DNA of 64,000 bases, from contig NC_054538.1 of the NCBI RefSeq assembly GCF_017654505.1, positions 27,447,243-27,511,242 on the forward strand, written 5' to 3'. Origin of the DNA: Polyodon spathula. Taxonomy: Eukaryota > Chordata > Actinopteri > Acipenseriformes > Polyodontidae. The notes beneath the pieces were generated by a model, which had not been told where the DNA came from, searched no databases, and saw only the letters and a list, made by a program, of their open reading frames with translations. Position 1 is the first letter of the stretch. Each line of letters begins with the position of its first letter. Of the stretch, positions 13,181 through 26,468 are shown one piece after another. The translations under genes and the position numbers were made by a program.

Positions 13181-13336
13181 TATATGGGTTGCCAAAAAGC
13201 TTTTTTGATTAAAGAAAAAAAAACAATAAAAACAACAAACCACGAGGATCTGATGAACTTTTCATGTCAAACTTTTCATGCTGGGATGAAATCACATCTC
13301 ATTAACTTACTAAACAGTTTATCCTTCATTTTGATT

Positions 13337-13424
13337 GTCCTTTCGCTATAACAAACCCCTCGATAAAAGAAACAAAAGGCTTAGACCCCAACAGGTTCGT
13401 TATAGCAAGGGTGTACTGTGTATA
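13337..13424 (-). mobile_element. Single pogo/mariner-like terminal repeat
   Basis: On the minus strand it reads TACACAGTACACCCTTGCTA followed by TAACGAACC, then an internal TCGAGGGGTTTGTTATAGCG. This is the style of pogo-type ends. The partner end was not found, so this is a fragment. Confidence 0.4.
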
Positions 13425-16400
13425 GACACACACTTTGTAAAACAGGATGAGCACCAATGATAGCCTGTGATGGATAACTTCCTGTTTAAAAGCAGAAACA
13501 AAAAACAACAACAAAAGTATTAAGTATCAAGAACCATTGTTCATTCCAGGTTGGCACTTAATTCACAGAAAACCATCCAAATGGGGTTGCCTTTTATTTC
13601 AGTTGTGGCTCCTAAATAAATAGGCCTAAATAAAATATTTGCAGGATCCGGTTTCCCGATCAACCCTCCAAATTCCCCCGCAGCTAATTCTGTACATTGA
13701 AAAATTACCAAACCCTACCGCAGTTACTAATACTACTGTACACTACTTTAAGTTATTTAAGTAACTTTGTTTAGATATTCTTTATATTTGGCATATACCG
13801 CCTTTCACCAGTCTGACAATTTCACACAGCTTTTCCATTAAAATGGAACTGTTAAACAAATACTCATACTCTTCTTTTTCTGTTTTGCTCCACAGCTCAT
13901 GAAGTCCTCATCGTAGCACACCTATGTTTAACCATTGCACTGGTACTGCTGTGCTTATTTGCTCTAGTAGGATTTTTCTATATTTTTCTATATTAGCCAA
14001 GTATGCAAGTTGTGTGCAAGATGAAACAGCACAGCACGCCTAGGAAACTAAAGATTTTGTTGTTTTATCAAAATGTGGCCATGTTGGTTTTTCTCAAGGT
14101 CTGCCGAGCCGTGCTACAATAGTTTCTTTTTTTATTATTATTATTATAAGTATTACAGTATAAAGATGGATGTGTTCTGAAATGAGTGACGTGCAGATGT
14201 CTAAACGTGTATAGAATACATCACTTTGTTCACTTGACAACATATTACTATTTTATATTCTGCCTCTATGGAGAACAAAATCCAACTGTAACCTCATGAA
14301 GGGTTTTAGACAGCTTTGTGATCTAATAGTCATTAACTCCAAGTAATGTAAAAACCAAACTTCTAACCAATATTTATTCAATTGTTTTCTTCTTTTGGTA
14401 GCTTTTCCGTTTTATGTAGAACTTCTACATCTGTTATTTTTGGCATTCCTTTGGCATTCCTCCAGGATGCCAGGAGACAGCAGCATGTGTCCTTTCTGAG
14501 GCGGAGTGCGCCAGCAGAGCTCCTTTTCTACCTCCTGTCCACATTCTGTATGGGAAGTGGAAACGAATCTGTCTTTCAACTGGTGAGACCCAGTGGAGAT
14601 TGCTTACTACTCCTCAAAGTTGGGCATGCCTGACGCATGCACCTACTGTGGAAGACATGGAGCAACAGCTCATGCAGAGCTTTAAAACTGTTGTCCATTT
14701 GTGCATACTGCACTAGCAAAGAACTTAAAACAGTTTGTCAAAGGCAGTATGGCAAGGGTAAATAAAGCTATTGCCCCTTATTTTACAGTTTTGAAAAATA
14801 AATAAAATTGTAAAATCAGATATTTTTCCTACCTACCGACCCAAGTGAATTTTATTATGAAAAAGGATCCTAAGAATTTTATTTTAGGCCAAATGCCCAG
14901 AATTTCTGAGGTATAGTACAGCACTTATTTCCCCAAAAAGTCTGTTGCCATTGTTACCATGTTAGCCATTATGCAGGCTTGCGGAATCCAAGAAATTGTT
15001 TATGCACAGTGTTCACTCACTTATCACATGGCTATTTCATACATAACACACTTCTGATACTGTGCTTTATCACCATAAGACAGAGCTCTCCAGGGGAAAA
15101 AGTCACTTCAAATTTTCAATGAGCCTCATTCTGAAAAATGCCTCTCTTTAGTTTTGTATTATCATTATCTTTTATATAAAAAAAAAAAAAACACACCACA
15201 GGCTAATCCTCTTAGCCTATAAAATATGGATCTCTTGCCTTCAAAGTTCCACTATCTAGCAACATTAAAAGTACAAAAAAATACACATAGTACCAGCCTG
15301 GTTATAGTAGTTTAAAAAGAGTTCCTTATGCAATAGGCTTGCACACGTTAAACAAATACGATTAAAAGAAGTTTAATAAGATTTATAACTTGGTTTAAAA
15401 AAAAAAAAACTTTTTGTAATAAACACAGTCATGCAGTCTTTTTGTATGACCACTAAATTGATCTGTGCTGATTGCAAATAATGTGCACCTTTTAAATTAC
15501 AGTAGACACTACCCAAGTATAGGCCTGACTAAATATTTTAGGAATCTAATACTGACAAATAAAAATTGACATAGATGCAGTGTTTGCATCAGGACTTACT
15601 GATTGAGGGTCAATGTGGCTCTCTCCAAAAACTTTAGGGGGACATTTTCTTCAGTGAGGGGGTCAATATGTCCGCCTCTCTGCATGCTCATTGGAAAAAC
15701 AATCAATCTGTTCATGTTTATTGGTTCAATCTATCTGTTCAACTCCAAACTTTTATTTACCACTGCACCACTGACAATAATGTCTGATAAAAAGCGTAGT
15801 GGGATACTATCCTACTTTTCTGTCATAAGAAGAAACCTAATGTTGGAAAACATGGATCGAGAACTGATTAGCAGTTTGCTACGCATGTGGACTGGCAGAG
15901 CTATACTGGTTCTTTTCTGAAAGGAGACTAATATTGCAGATAGCAGACTGTTTGGTTCAAATTGCATGTACTGTTAACAATCGATAGAGACGTTGCATCT
16001 ACAAGCTTCTTGCCCAACACTGACTGCAAGCTAAAAAGATAATGCTGTGGACTAGAAGGGGCCAGGCTCTAAAGACTTCAGAGAGATCGAAAGAGATAAT
16101 GGCACTGGGATCAAAGGGTCTCAAGAAGATAACAAAAGGCAGACTTATGGACCTTTTGTCTCCAGGAGTGTGAAGAATGCACTGAGTTCAGAGGTTGTCA
16201 CACTAGACTACACACACAGACACACACACACACACAATAAATTACCTTTGCAATTGGTTAAGTGTCAGAGAAAGAGGAGGTGGACCATCTATACAGAAGG
16301 GTATTTAATGTCATGCAAACATTGTAATGAAGAGTATTCTGTTTGTCCTGTACCTGGGACCAGACTCCCTGCATATTTCAATAAACCTAACAACTGATTG

Positions 16401-19400
16401 AAGAAAAGAACATTTTCTTGAATCTACTTAATCACCATCATTTTTTGTAAGTTACTTCACCTAAAAACAACTGACAGGTAAATTAAATTTCCACACGTGT
16501 ACTACAATACTGTATTTATAAACAATAAATACATAACACAGCAGGGATGTAACTGTTACAGTATGTACACTAACACTGTACTATATGTTCATGTTTGTTA
16601 CATAAATTCATGAAGACCTTTTATTTAGTTAAAAAGTTTGAAACACTATTAAAGTTAAGAAAAGTAACTTATTTTGGGTTTGTGACCATTGATGTACTGT
16701 ACATACGCAATACATAGAAATTACAAAAGCAAATGTAAAAAAAAAATATTAATGTATTTAACTTTTACTCATTATATACTGTGGGAACAGGGAGATCATT
16801 TTTCTTTCAATCCTAGTATGTGTCGACTGTGATTTTGCTTCCACATATGCTTCCAGTTCAAGTTCTTATCTTGCTTGTAGCTCTGGGGTTTCGTGCATAG
16901 TAATTGTTGGTAGCAGCATTCGGACCTTTGCCTAGCCATGTAATGTAATCCACAATTTTGAACAATAGCAGTTTTTTTTTTTGTTCTTTAAATTAAGCAA
17001 AAACTTTTTACTTTGTTTAAAGAGATAAGCCAGTTAAAACAGTAAATGTGAATTTATTGACAAACGTAAGTTACAAATTACTGATGGAACCCTAGTTAAT
17101 TTAATTTGGAATTTAAACTTTTACAGACAAGCTGTTCAGAGAGACGTAATATTGTTTTATTGCCGATTTAATTTCAAAAGTCATAAACTGTGTTTCTTTG
17201 TTTTGGGGGAAACAGCCACACAAATGTAAGTGTAAAACTGTAGGACCAACAGCACTATGGAATACAGCCTGTTTTGAGAAGTGTTAAATCTTGTTTTCAG
17301 TACTTTATTCAGTTTATGGTTTTTCCTTCTTTTAATGTTTAAAAAAAATGTGAAAGCAATGAACTGATATGTATGGGCATACAAAAAAAAAAAAAAAAAA
17401 AAAAACAGTGCTTCACTTGCTTGAATCAGTTTTACATTTAATGTACTTCTATATAACACCAGTACCTACCACTGTCAGATGTGCTTTGCAGAGTAAAAGT
17501 GTAACACTCAGGTTTCACAAGATTTTTAAATAAACCTTTAGAGTGCAATATATGCACGTGTGTTGCTGTTGTTGTAAACATCTGAACGCTCATTAATACT
17601 TTAACTTTTAACTGTTGTTAACTGGATTAACTGTTACCTTCAGCAATACCACTGGAATAAAAATACTGATATCGCTAAAGATTCTGAATTCTATCAGGCA
17701 AACAAACACCTAAATCTACAAGCTAAACATGCAGCTTGTCGCGGCTTAAATTATGTAAATCATAAAAAGACGATTTCAAGAACAGAGCTGAAGAAACCGT
17801 ATACGTCTAGAACGGAGTGAAAAAACATCTGACAGTATGGTTCAAGCACAGTTTTTCTTTTGCAGACGAGGAAACGAAAACACCGCTAATCTCTGTAGAA
17901 ATAACTTTGTTGTACTTACCAATTGGCTGTGAATATGTCACTCAAACATCAGCGTTATAGACCAAAAATCACCAAGGTGGCCTTAAGTCCCAATACCTGA
18001 TATACGAATGCAGCCAGATTTCGAAAATTGTCCTATAAGAAACTAAGATGTAAATTTCCAAACTTCACCCACAACAGCCAAGGTTTTTTCAAATTCCATC
18101 TAATGAAATGCTGGAGTTGAAGACAGGCATATTACTTCAGTTTCTGGACACAAGATCGAACTCAGTCTCACGCATTATGGGACAAAACATGAATACAATG
18201 CAAAAAAGAGAAATAAATACATTTCTTCACGCAACTCTTTAGGAACAAGTCCCCCCTGCTGCGACAGCAATGCTAGTAACACCTTTCCTACACCAAATCA
18301 GAGCAACTTTTTCAACACTTCAGTTACTAACGACACTTCTGGACACTTACATGAATGATTTAACAAAGGCAATATATGCAGCACATCCGTTGTCATGTTA
18401 TTTGTCCCATCCAATAATTTATTTTACTAGTACCGTGTGAAAACAAAGAAAACGTGGTTATTCAGGTCTAAAATTCAAACTGCGAAAAAGCAGCAGATTG
18501 AAGTGAGGTGGCTATGCTAGATCATTTTAGTACTGATTTAACTTGCAGACAGGAATACTTTTTGTCTGGGCCGACTTTCCAGTTAAGTTTCTGAAAGCTG
18601 TTTATTTTACATTCTGTTCAGCAGCCTCTATATTAGCCTTTTGTTTAATGTGTGATTCTGAAGCTAAAGCGATCGATCGTATTTTCTCCAAAGACACATT
18701 AAGATATGCAAAACAATCACCTCCATCTGCATGTACAGTTTCTTTGGGAAATAGCTGGAAACGATCATCAGCCAAAATATATTTTGCTTTTTCTGTCGTC
18801 CATTTCTACTATTTTACCTCCAATGCTGAAAACTAGACTTTAGCAACCTAAATGAAAATGCAGCACCAACTTTGTCCCACCACCCCTTACTGCACAGTAC
18901 AGGTGACAGAAAAGCAGTAAAGATGCACCGATAGGCTGATTAAAACACTGGTGTCATCTGAATAGTAAACAACAACAACAACGTTAACCGCTTTGGAGAA
19001 TTTTGGTACATATTATTTGTGAATGTTTTTGGTTTGTTTTTTGCTTGCGTGCAATGCACACAGGACAGCGACGGAATAAAAAAAGGCCATCTACAGAAGG
19101 AAGATACACAGTTGCGTCTCCTGCGTTGTGCAGTAGTTAATTTAAACAAGGTTTCTTTTTTTTCTCGAAATCGCGAATTAGGTAGACCCCTACTTATTAT
19201 GAATCACATGACTGATGTTTTGGAATCGGGTGTTGAAGAATTTATTAAACAGAGGCTTGATTTCTCAAATTCCAGTTTTGAAACACAGAACTGGGTGCAA
19301 GACTAGGGACAGTTTTGATGGAGATACCTTTCATAGGTCTGCAGTGTGAAGAAGCAAAAGATGGGATATAAACTCATACCAGCCCTGCACCCAGTCCTAG

Positions 19401-19429
19401 ATTTTACGGCTCTCCTTAATTAACTACAG
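13425..19429. other. Non-coding, nothing recognised apart from an A-run
   Basis: Six kilobases of AT-rich sequence. Short open frames (14382-14633, 15603-15920) have no recognisable domain. A small CA-rich stretch lies near 16200-16235. Confidence 0.55.
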
Positions 19430-20670
19430 TCAGACCTGTATTAAACAGACCACTCAAGGGACAGTCTAATAATGGCCCCTTAACACAGGTGGTCTCTTAA
19501 AAGGGGGCCATAACTTAAGAATTTTCTGTTTGTCTCCGACATGCTTTCCTGTAATTGTGTAGGCCTATGTCTTACATACACTGTAAAAGCCAAAAGATGT
19601 AATATGAATAAAAAGTAGTATGTCATTTAATAACACTCATTTAGATAACGCATTTACAAAACAAATTATTTTGTGAAAGTAATGAATGCTTGCCTGTCTC
19701 AGGTCACACAAAATGTTTTAAATCCTTTGCAAATTTCAATGCCTGTGTCTGCCTTTCAGGTACGTGTTGATGATTCACTGCATCTTGAAACCAACGCAGG
19801 CATAACCATAAGATACTTTTCGATTATCGCGCAGTAATTTTCTGTGTTTATTTTCCTTTTAACAGTTTGCCTTTAAATCTTAAGCCGCTACATCCTAATC
19901 ATGAGAACATTCTGTTAAATTAGCAGGAAAGGACAACACAACACGAAACCGACACACTGGAAGCTACCCAGTTCCCGGCAAGTGTGAGAATGAAATGCAA
20001 GTTAAAGTAGCATCTGGGGGAAGTGATTAATGTCATTGCTTGCTCTTGTGTTCGAATAATGAAAAAGGTGAAACAGAGTCAGTAAGTCACCAGGACAACA
20101 AGGTAAAAAGAAGCAACTTTCCTTAGTAATTAAGTTTAATTAAGATATTGAATCGGCTCAAAACACGGTCACGTGAACAAAAATAAAAACCTAAAGCTTC
20201 AAGCCTTAGTTCTTTCCGTTTCAAAATGCTGTATCTGCGTCGTTCTAGTGCCGAATTTTTCGGCAGTTTTTTCTGGCATTTACTGTCTTTACAAGTTTAC
20301 TAACTTTATTTCTGTCATCTAGGGAGGTCCCTTTGTTTCTCCACATTTTCTCTCTCTTCCTCTACAAGACAGCGCTGTTGTTTTATTGATTATGGATAAA
20401 AGACCGCTAAAATGGTTAACGTATTCCTTTGAATTTAGGACATACTATTTAAAAACATTTTTCTTATAAAACAGTAGTCCTGTGTAAAGGTGCTTAATAC
20501 AGGTTTGAATCAGTTGCTGGGTAAAAGAATTGTGGTCGCTGGTTGCGTTAGACAGGTGGTCACTTAATACAGTTAAATAAAAGCACAAATATCATTTGGA
20601 GGAATTTAACGTGGTCACTTAGACCAGGTGTTCGCTAAAGAAAGGTAGTCACATCAGCAGGTTTGACTGT
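19430..20670. mobile_element. TIR transposon relic, probably Tc/mariner or pogo-like
   Basis: ACAGTCAGACCTGTATTAAA at the left end and CAGGTTTGACTGTG at the right end are imperfect inverted repeats next to TA. Each terminal region also contains further GGTGGTC(A/T)CTTAA-type sub-repeats (19488, 20555, 20610). The 1.2-kb interior shows no coding sequence. Confidence 0.6.
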
Positions 20671-22464
20671 GTATTATTTAAATGAGAGGCAAGAAGCAAT
20701 CAGGTCCCTGTTAAAAAAATTGTTCGTCCTTTATACTTGCATGAACAAGTCCTGACCATAGACTTATAGACTCTCACCTCACACACTCCCGCTGTGCATT
20801 CATATCAAAGCAGATTAATTGTAGTCACACAGTGTGATTTTCTAAACCTGACTGCGGTATATAAGTCTGCAAAAGTTTCAAAATTATATAAATTATTAAA
20901 CTTCTCAAAACAATACTTAGTATATTATTACACAGTTTAGGAACCTACCCGTCTAGGGACCCGGTGTCATGAGGGTCGGCCACATGAGTACACACTGCTT
21001 TAGATAAAGCGGGGTTGACCTGGGTGACAGACGCAAGTAAACAACACGCGTATCAATGCCCCGGAAGCAGCTTGTTACGGACACTTGTATCCAAGCTTCT
21101 CTGGATTGAACCGTCAGCCTAAATGTTGATTAGAGCAAATGTTTTTTCATCCCTGCTGCAATCTGGCTCATGGTGTATCTCAACCAACAAAAATATGGCT
21201 AAACAGAAATATTCAAACAGCTGTCATGCGTTTTTTCTTGCTCCAGGGTCAAAGCACCTCGACCAACATCCTGAGGTGGGTCTGCAACCCGGGTATGACC
21301 CAGGCACGTGGTTTCACACAATGCAGGCCTGTGACCCTGGTAGCCAGAACCCAGATCAGGACCAGGGCAGGAGTGCCACTGTGAAAGGAGCTCAGGATAG
21401 CCAAAAAGCTGCAAACACTTTTTTAAAGTGTCTGTACTTGTGTGTAAATTATTTAGGTCTGAAAATATTTCCTAAAGTGTGAAATAACCAAAGCATTTTA
21501 GTTCCAGAGTTGGCCACGTTTAATAGAATGCAACCCAGAAGCCTTCCAGTGTGATTGGAAAGTAAATAAATGGAGAAAACAAGTATGAAGAAATGAGAAG
21601 GGCCCAAGATAGAATTAAACGTGTAATAGTATTACAACTTCCAAAAACATTAAAGCTGGACGGAGAGAGAACGTTACGTGAACAAAAGAATATAGAACAA
21701 ACATTTTGGAAAATGGTTAGAGACTCGGACTGTGCTTGGTAAATATGGGTGCCGAAAAAATATATATACATCTTTGAGATTTTTGTTTCATGTCATCATG
21801 CAGAAATAGGTATTGAATCGTTGGATCTCAGTCAAGAGTTGCAGTAGGCTGATCCATTGCGGAATTTAAAATTCCGACCACTGTATGTTGTTGTAGTACA
21901 ACAGAAGAAAAAGTAATAAAAAAAAAACCCTACTACAAAAGACAACTACCAGGTTACATGTATATTCCCAAATAATGCACTTGAGACAGAAAAATAAACA
22001 GATTCGTATCCATTGCGTGTGTGTGTGTGTGTGTGTTTTTTTTAATTATTTTTTACTCAACATAACTAAATTAGATTGGCTATGTCAAGGATGGTTATGG
22101 CCTACTTTGTTGTGGATAACCACAATCCTTATTAATTATGTTTTTGGAAACGGTAAAACTAAACATAGTACAAGGAGACAAACATGAGAACAAATATTAC
22201 AACACGGTGTGAATTTCAGTGATAGATTGCATACGTGAGCTTTAATTAACCATACATAAGTGAATGCATCTCAATCTAGTGTTTCGGCAGTTTCTTTCCA
22301 TGAATATATAAGTAGGTTTCTCCGTGAATACACCACTGCGTGTGCTAACTAACCACTTCCACTAACTTATTCATCATAGTAATACTGACACCGTTTTGTT
22401 AATATCGAGCTTGTGTTCCTGCTAAATACATATGCGTTGTTCTTACGCGTTTTCTAATGTTTAC
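20671..22464. other. Non-coding part of MAP4K3 intron 1
   Basis: A moderately GC-rich patch at 21240-21400 (CAACCCGGGTATGACCCAGG) may be an old repeat, but its ends were not found. Otherwise nothing recognised. Confidence 0.5.
22017..22036. repeat. (GT)10 microsatellite
   Basis: Ten GT units followed by a T-run, about 430 bp to the left of MAP4K3 exon 1, within its intron 1. Confidence 0.9.
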
Positions 22465-22563
22465 CTTGTAGACATCTCCATAGGTGCCGCTTCCTATCCT
22501 TTGAATCAGCTCGAAATCTTCCTGTGGATTCCTCCTGGACAGGTCGAAACTAGAATTCATCAT
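22465..22563 (-). CDS. MAP4K3: MAP4K3 (GLK) coding exon 1, N-terminus of a STE20-family kinase
   Basis: MAP4K3 is a cytoplasmic Ser/Thr kinase of the germinal-centre-kinase group that acts in JNK and amino-acid/mTORC1 signalling. The exon encodes 33 residues: a short acidic-free leader, the block [20 protein letters not shown], then GTYGDVYK, which together match the human N-terminus almost exactly. IGSGTYGDV is the glycine-rich ATP-binding loop (GxGxxGxV). Translation can start at 22563 or 22560, since two ATGs are adjacent; human has a single Met here. The exon ends AAG before a GTAAAC donor (22464-22459), where human exon 1 also ends. No further MAP4K3 exon was recognised in the 22 kb to the left, which fits a very long first intron. 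The gene is head to head with TMEM178A, 7.3 kb away. Confidence 0.93.
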
Positions 22564-22760
22564 TAGAACTACCGGTTCTGGTTTGATATTTACGTTAAGA
22601 AACGCCAAGTACTTTGTTTTGAGGCAGGTAGAAACAAACAAACAAACATACGTCAGAAAACCACAGCTCCACTTCACTCTAAGTTTAACATGGCTTCCAC
22701 TGCAGAGCGCGCGTGCGCAGGGTGATGGTTTACATTCCCCAGTGGCAGAGTTAGGAGAGA
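22564..22760 (-). promoter_or_regulatory. MAP4K3: Probable MAP4K3 5' UTR and promoter
   Basis: This is the stretch immediately upstream of the MAP4K3 start codon. It contains a locally CpG-rich patch, GCGCGCGTGCGCA at 22707-22719, in otherwise AT-rich DNA. The patch resembles an NRF1-type element (GCGCNTGCGC-like). No TATA box is obvious. The transcription start cannot be placed from sequence alone. Confidence 0.45.
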
Positions 22761-24198
22761 ATGCTCGGAAGAGACCTCAGCTCAGTGCTGCTACGCACCA
22801 ACACAGTAGTTACAAGCGTCCAGAGCTTTCTCTTGATATATTAAGGAAAGTAGGAAATTGGAAAATAGATTATCCAGCTTTTTTATAATTATTTATGTTT
22901 GTATTTTTTATAACAAGTCTATAAAACACAGTCAGTAAGCTATATTGGAGTGCTGCTGTGGGGAAGACGTTTTCAACCTATTTGAAAGATGCCCCCTGGC
23001 AAGAGTTAAATGTTGCATTAAGCATCTTTAAATGTCACCACTTTCAAAGAGTCATTGTTTGCTGTGGAAGGCTACAGCAACATTGGAAAGTGGCCTCCTG
23101 TCTTTTAAACCCCAGCAAAAATACGCTTCATTTGCAAGGATCTATGCATCTAACTGCTGTTTATGTCAAACAGTTGTTTTTCTCCTGCATTATTACATTG
23201 CAACACTTTAGTGCTGTATGTACTGCTTCATGTGTTTTTGGATTTGTCTGCCTATACTGCAGTTTTGCTACAACATTTATTAGATATGGTAGACCAGGCA
23301 CCATGTGACTAGTCATGGGTCAGGAGATCAACCTTATAGGGTAGGTGTGGGATGAAATATTTTTTTGCAAGCTGTGTAACATCACCCTTTAATTTTCTTT
23401 TTAAAAGACAAAACTGTTGTAAACCTTTAAAATGCCGAACCTGAAACAACAACCAACTCCACCTGTTTTTGTTGTGAATGCAAAATGCACGTTTCCAGGA
23501 TGTGCTTATACAATGTGAACTCACTTCCTAACAATCACCAACTTTAGAAGGAAAACTCCCACAGTCTTCAAACAGACCAGAGGCAGTCCCAAGGAGACAG
23601 ACATTTGCATATACAGAGCTATGAACCTGGTTTCATATGCACTCAAGTAGCAGGGATTTCTTGTTTGTGCTGGTGTAGAGTTCACATGTCAATTCTGCTC
23701 CTCGTAGAACCTTATTTAACATATCTCAAGTAGTAAAAGTAACTGTTTCAAGCATGTCAGTGACCCCCCACTATCCACACTAATTTAAAAAGTGAGCTTG
23801 CCAAGGTCATCTGAAGCACATCTGGAAACCAACAAAGGACATTGTTTCGTTTTAATATAGCCCTTACTAGAGGGTCAGAATATCAAACGTTATTAACGCA
23901 TTTGTACCATTCTCCTCATTTCTATTTTGTAATTTCTTGGAGCATTTTTAACATGCATCTACCCGTTATTTTTATTTTTGCACAGTCGTTTTGTTATGGA
24001 TGGGAAAACTGTTTTCATAGCTCCTCCCACAGGTTCTTATCTGTGCAGCATATAGGAGAGGGGGGCTTCGCCTCTTTGATAGGAAGACAGTATTTGCTAT
24101 GGTAGCAGAAAAAGTAGGTTTCATTATATTCAAAGTAAAAAATAATGTCTGTAAAACAAATAAATCTTCGGTAAATTATAAGGGTGTAAAGAAATATT

Positions 24199-24199
<1 letters not shown>

Positions 24200-24242
<43 letters not shown>

Positions 24243-24247
24243 TAATA
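24200..24247. repeat. (ATA)n microsatellite
   Basis: About 16 units of ATA/AAT. Similar arrays lie at 26421-26463 and 31329-31381 (the latter in TMEM178A intron 1). Confidence 0.95.
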
Positions 24248-26418
24248 GGGGATGCAGGAGGCTTTGTGCCTCAATTTATATTCAACAGAAAGTCAAAATG
24301 GTTGATGGATAAGAGGAAAACATTTTTTATTCACCTTTTAAATGGTCATTCTAATCTGGTACTGCTGCAAAAGCAAATTAAGTGTCTGAAACATGCCTAT
24401 GGCTAATTGTTACAGAAGAAATCGAATTCCTGACGGAAAATTAAAGATTGCTTGTGACAAGTCCATGCTCTGTACATACTGGTACACAACTGAGGCCACT
24501 AAGCCTAAAACTAAGGTTTTAAATTAAGCATTTTTGATCTCTCAAAATTCTATAGTATTCTGAATGCTGTTACATAGTGTGTGCCCTAAATCTATAATAG
24601 TAATGCTGTATTAAAAAATACTATGTTGAAATAACAGCATTATACTGCAGCTTATTACAGTTATGATGGAGTACATTGTTTTTTTATGGGCTACAATACC
24701 TATAATTATTTAAGAGGAATACATCAAATGTCAAAAAAGAGATGATTTGTTAAATTCATGGTGCATGTCCCAATACTATATACATTCCTCTAACATTACT
24801 TATAAAAAAAAAGACATTTGTATTGGTGCAGTGATAAAATGTAATTACTTTAGACAAAGACCGTTTCTCTTTGCCAGAAACTGGCAAGCTTTCTCCTTCT
24901 ATTATTTTAAACCATTTATAGTTTCTTGTCAGACGAGCTTAAGAGTCTACTTAAATTAGAGAGCAACTGCTACAGCTTTTCATAAAGTTAAAGCTTCACT
25001 TCATGTACAGGATTTTAACAATTGTACCAGTTGTGTAAATGGGCTGTCCCTCTTATGACTAAATAATAATTTATAAATGCCATTCTGTAATACCATTTAT
25101 AAAAACAGCATCTCTCCGTAGCAAATCAGTAGCAAAACAAAAATTAGCCGAAAGGCAGATATCAGGTGCTTAGTTGGCTTCCATATTCAAGGTTGCACAA
25201 ATTACTGATGCTTTACCATCAAAAGTGATGAAACAATGTGGCATTCTGGAGATTTAACAGCTGATTTCCACCCCTGAAGAACAGGCTGTAATCTAGAATA
25301 GTCAGGTATCCCTTCAGAGCAGTTTACTATCCTTGCAGACGCGTCAGTGCTGTCCTGGCTGTGCCAGTGGTGGCCCCACACCCCTTTGACAGCAGGGGTT
25401 ACTTGTTATTCTGTACCCAGCGAGTCTGAACTGACCTACTATCAAACTATGCTATCACAATAGCAGCTGTATGATAATTGTTTAGACATGTACCTTGCTC
25501 TCTGTAAGTTTTATTGAAAGGGTTAATATATATTTTGATTGAATACAAGTATGAAAAACACAAAACAAAGACTAGTCAATACTTTTATGAACAGGAGTAC
25601 AGTCCAACCTGGTTCAAATAAACAGAAATCTGTAGTTTTCAAGCAGCCTTTCCCATATGGAAAAAAAATATATACAGTACAACTCATACATGCTTCTTCT
25701 GTGTTATGTATGTATAATATATTTATCATATATGTTGTGAATTTAACATACAAGTATAAACATTGTCACATACAAGGAAAAATTCAACATATAAAATCTA
25801 ACATGTCTACCTTATATGTTGACTTATATATGACTGCTTAATGTTAGTGTCTTACCTGGACACACATGAAGTTTGCATGGTTGTCATAGATACATACTGG
25901 TACACTGGATCCAATAAGGATTTGTATATCAGAGTCGAGCCACGATAAGGAAAGGAATGAATAACATGGAACTTCAAATAGCACATAAAAAAAAACACAA
26001 TGAACAAATGTAAATTACTTTGTGAATTTTTAATGAGCATAGAGTATACTTGCAGTGCTTCAGACAGACTGTATTTAGCATTATTTGCATTATTAACTTT
26101 TTTTTTTAAATGCATCACAAACAACTGCAAACTGGTCATCTTTATCAAAAATTCATGTATATTTTCAATCTACAGTATGTGATGACATGTAAAAGAAACA
26201 GTACAGACAAACGTTTGCTTTATTTAGTGAAAACAAAACACAAGTTGAATTTATGAAATTATGTTTTTAGTTGGTCCTATCCTATTGTTAAAAAAAGTAA
26301 CATAGTTGTAGATGTATTAAAATAATAAACTATTATAAGCCTTGTTTAGGAAACTTAAAATAATAATATTTAATCTTATAAAAAAGGAAGCATTTTCATT
26401 TTATAATTAGTCTCTTTT

Positions 26419-26420
<2 letters not shown>

Positions 26421-26463
<43 letters not shown>
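26421..26463. repeat. (AAT)n microsatellite
   Basis: About 14 AAT units ending in an A-rich stretch. Confidence 0.95.

Positions 26464-26468
<5 letters not shown>

Noticed and set aside
15603..15920. 105-codon frame containing MSDKKRSGILSYF
   Set aside because: The short motif faintly recalls the N-terminus of BED/hAT-type proteins, but nothing around it supports that and no TIRs were found.
21123..21482. 119-codon frame on the plus strand
   Set aside because: Repeat-like composition, open in three frames at once, no domain, no conserved start context.
1..22464. Further MAP4K3 exons in the left part of the window
   Set aside because: I looked on the minus strand for the next kinase segments (the AIKVIKLE lysine block, HRDIKGAN) and saw none; the first intron is probably longer than the available sequence.
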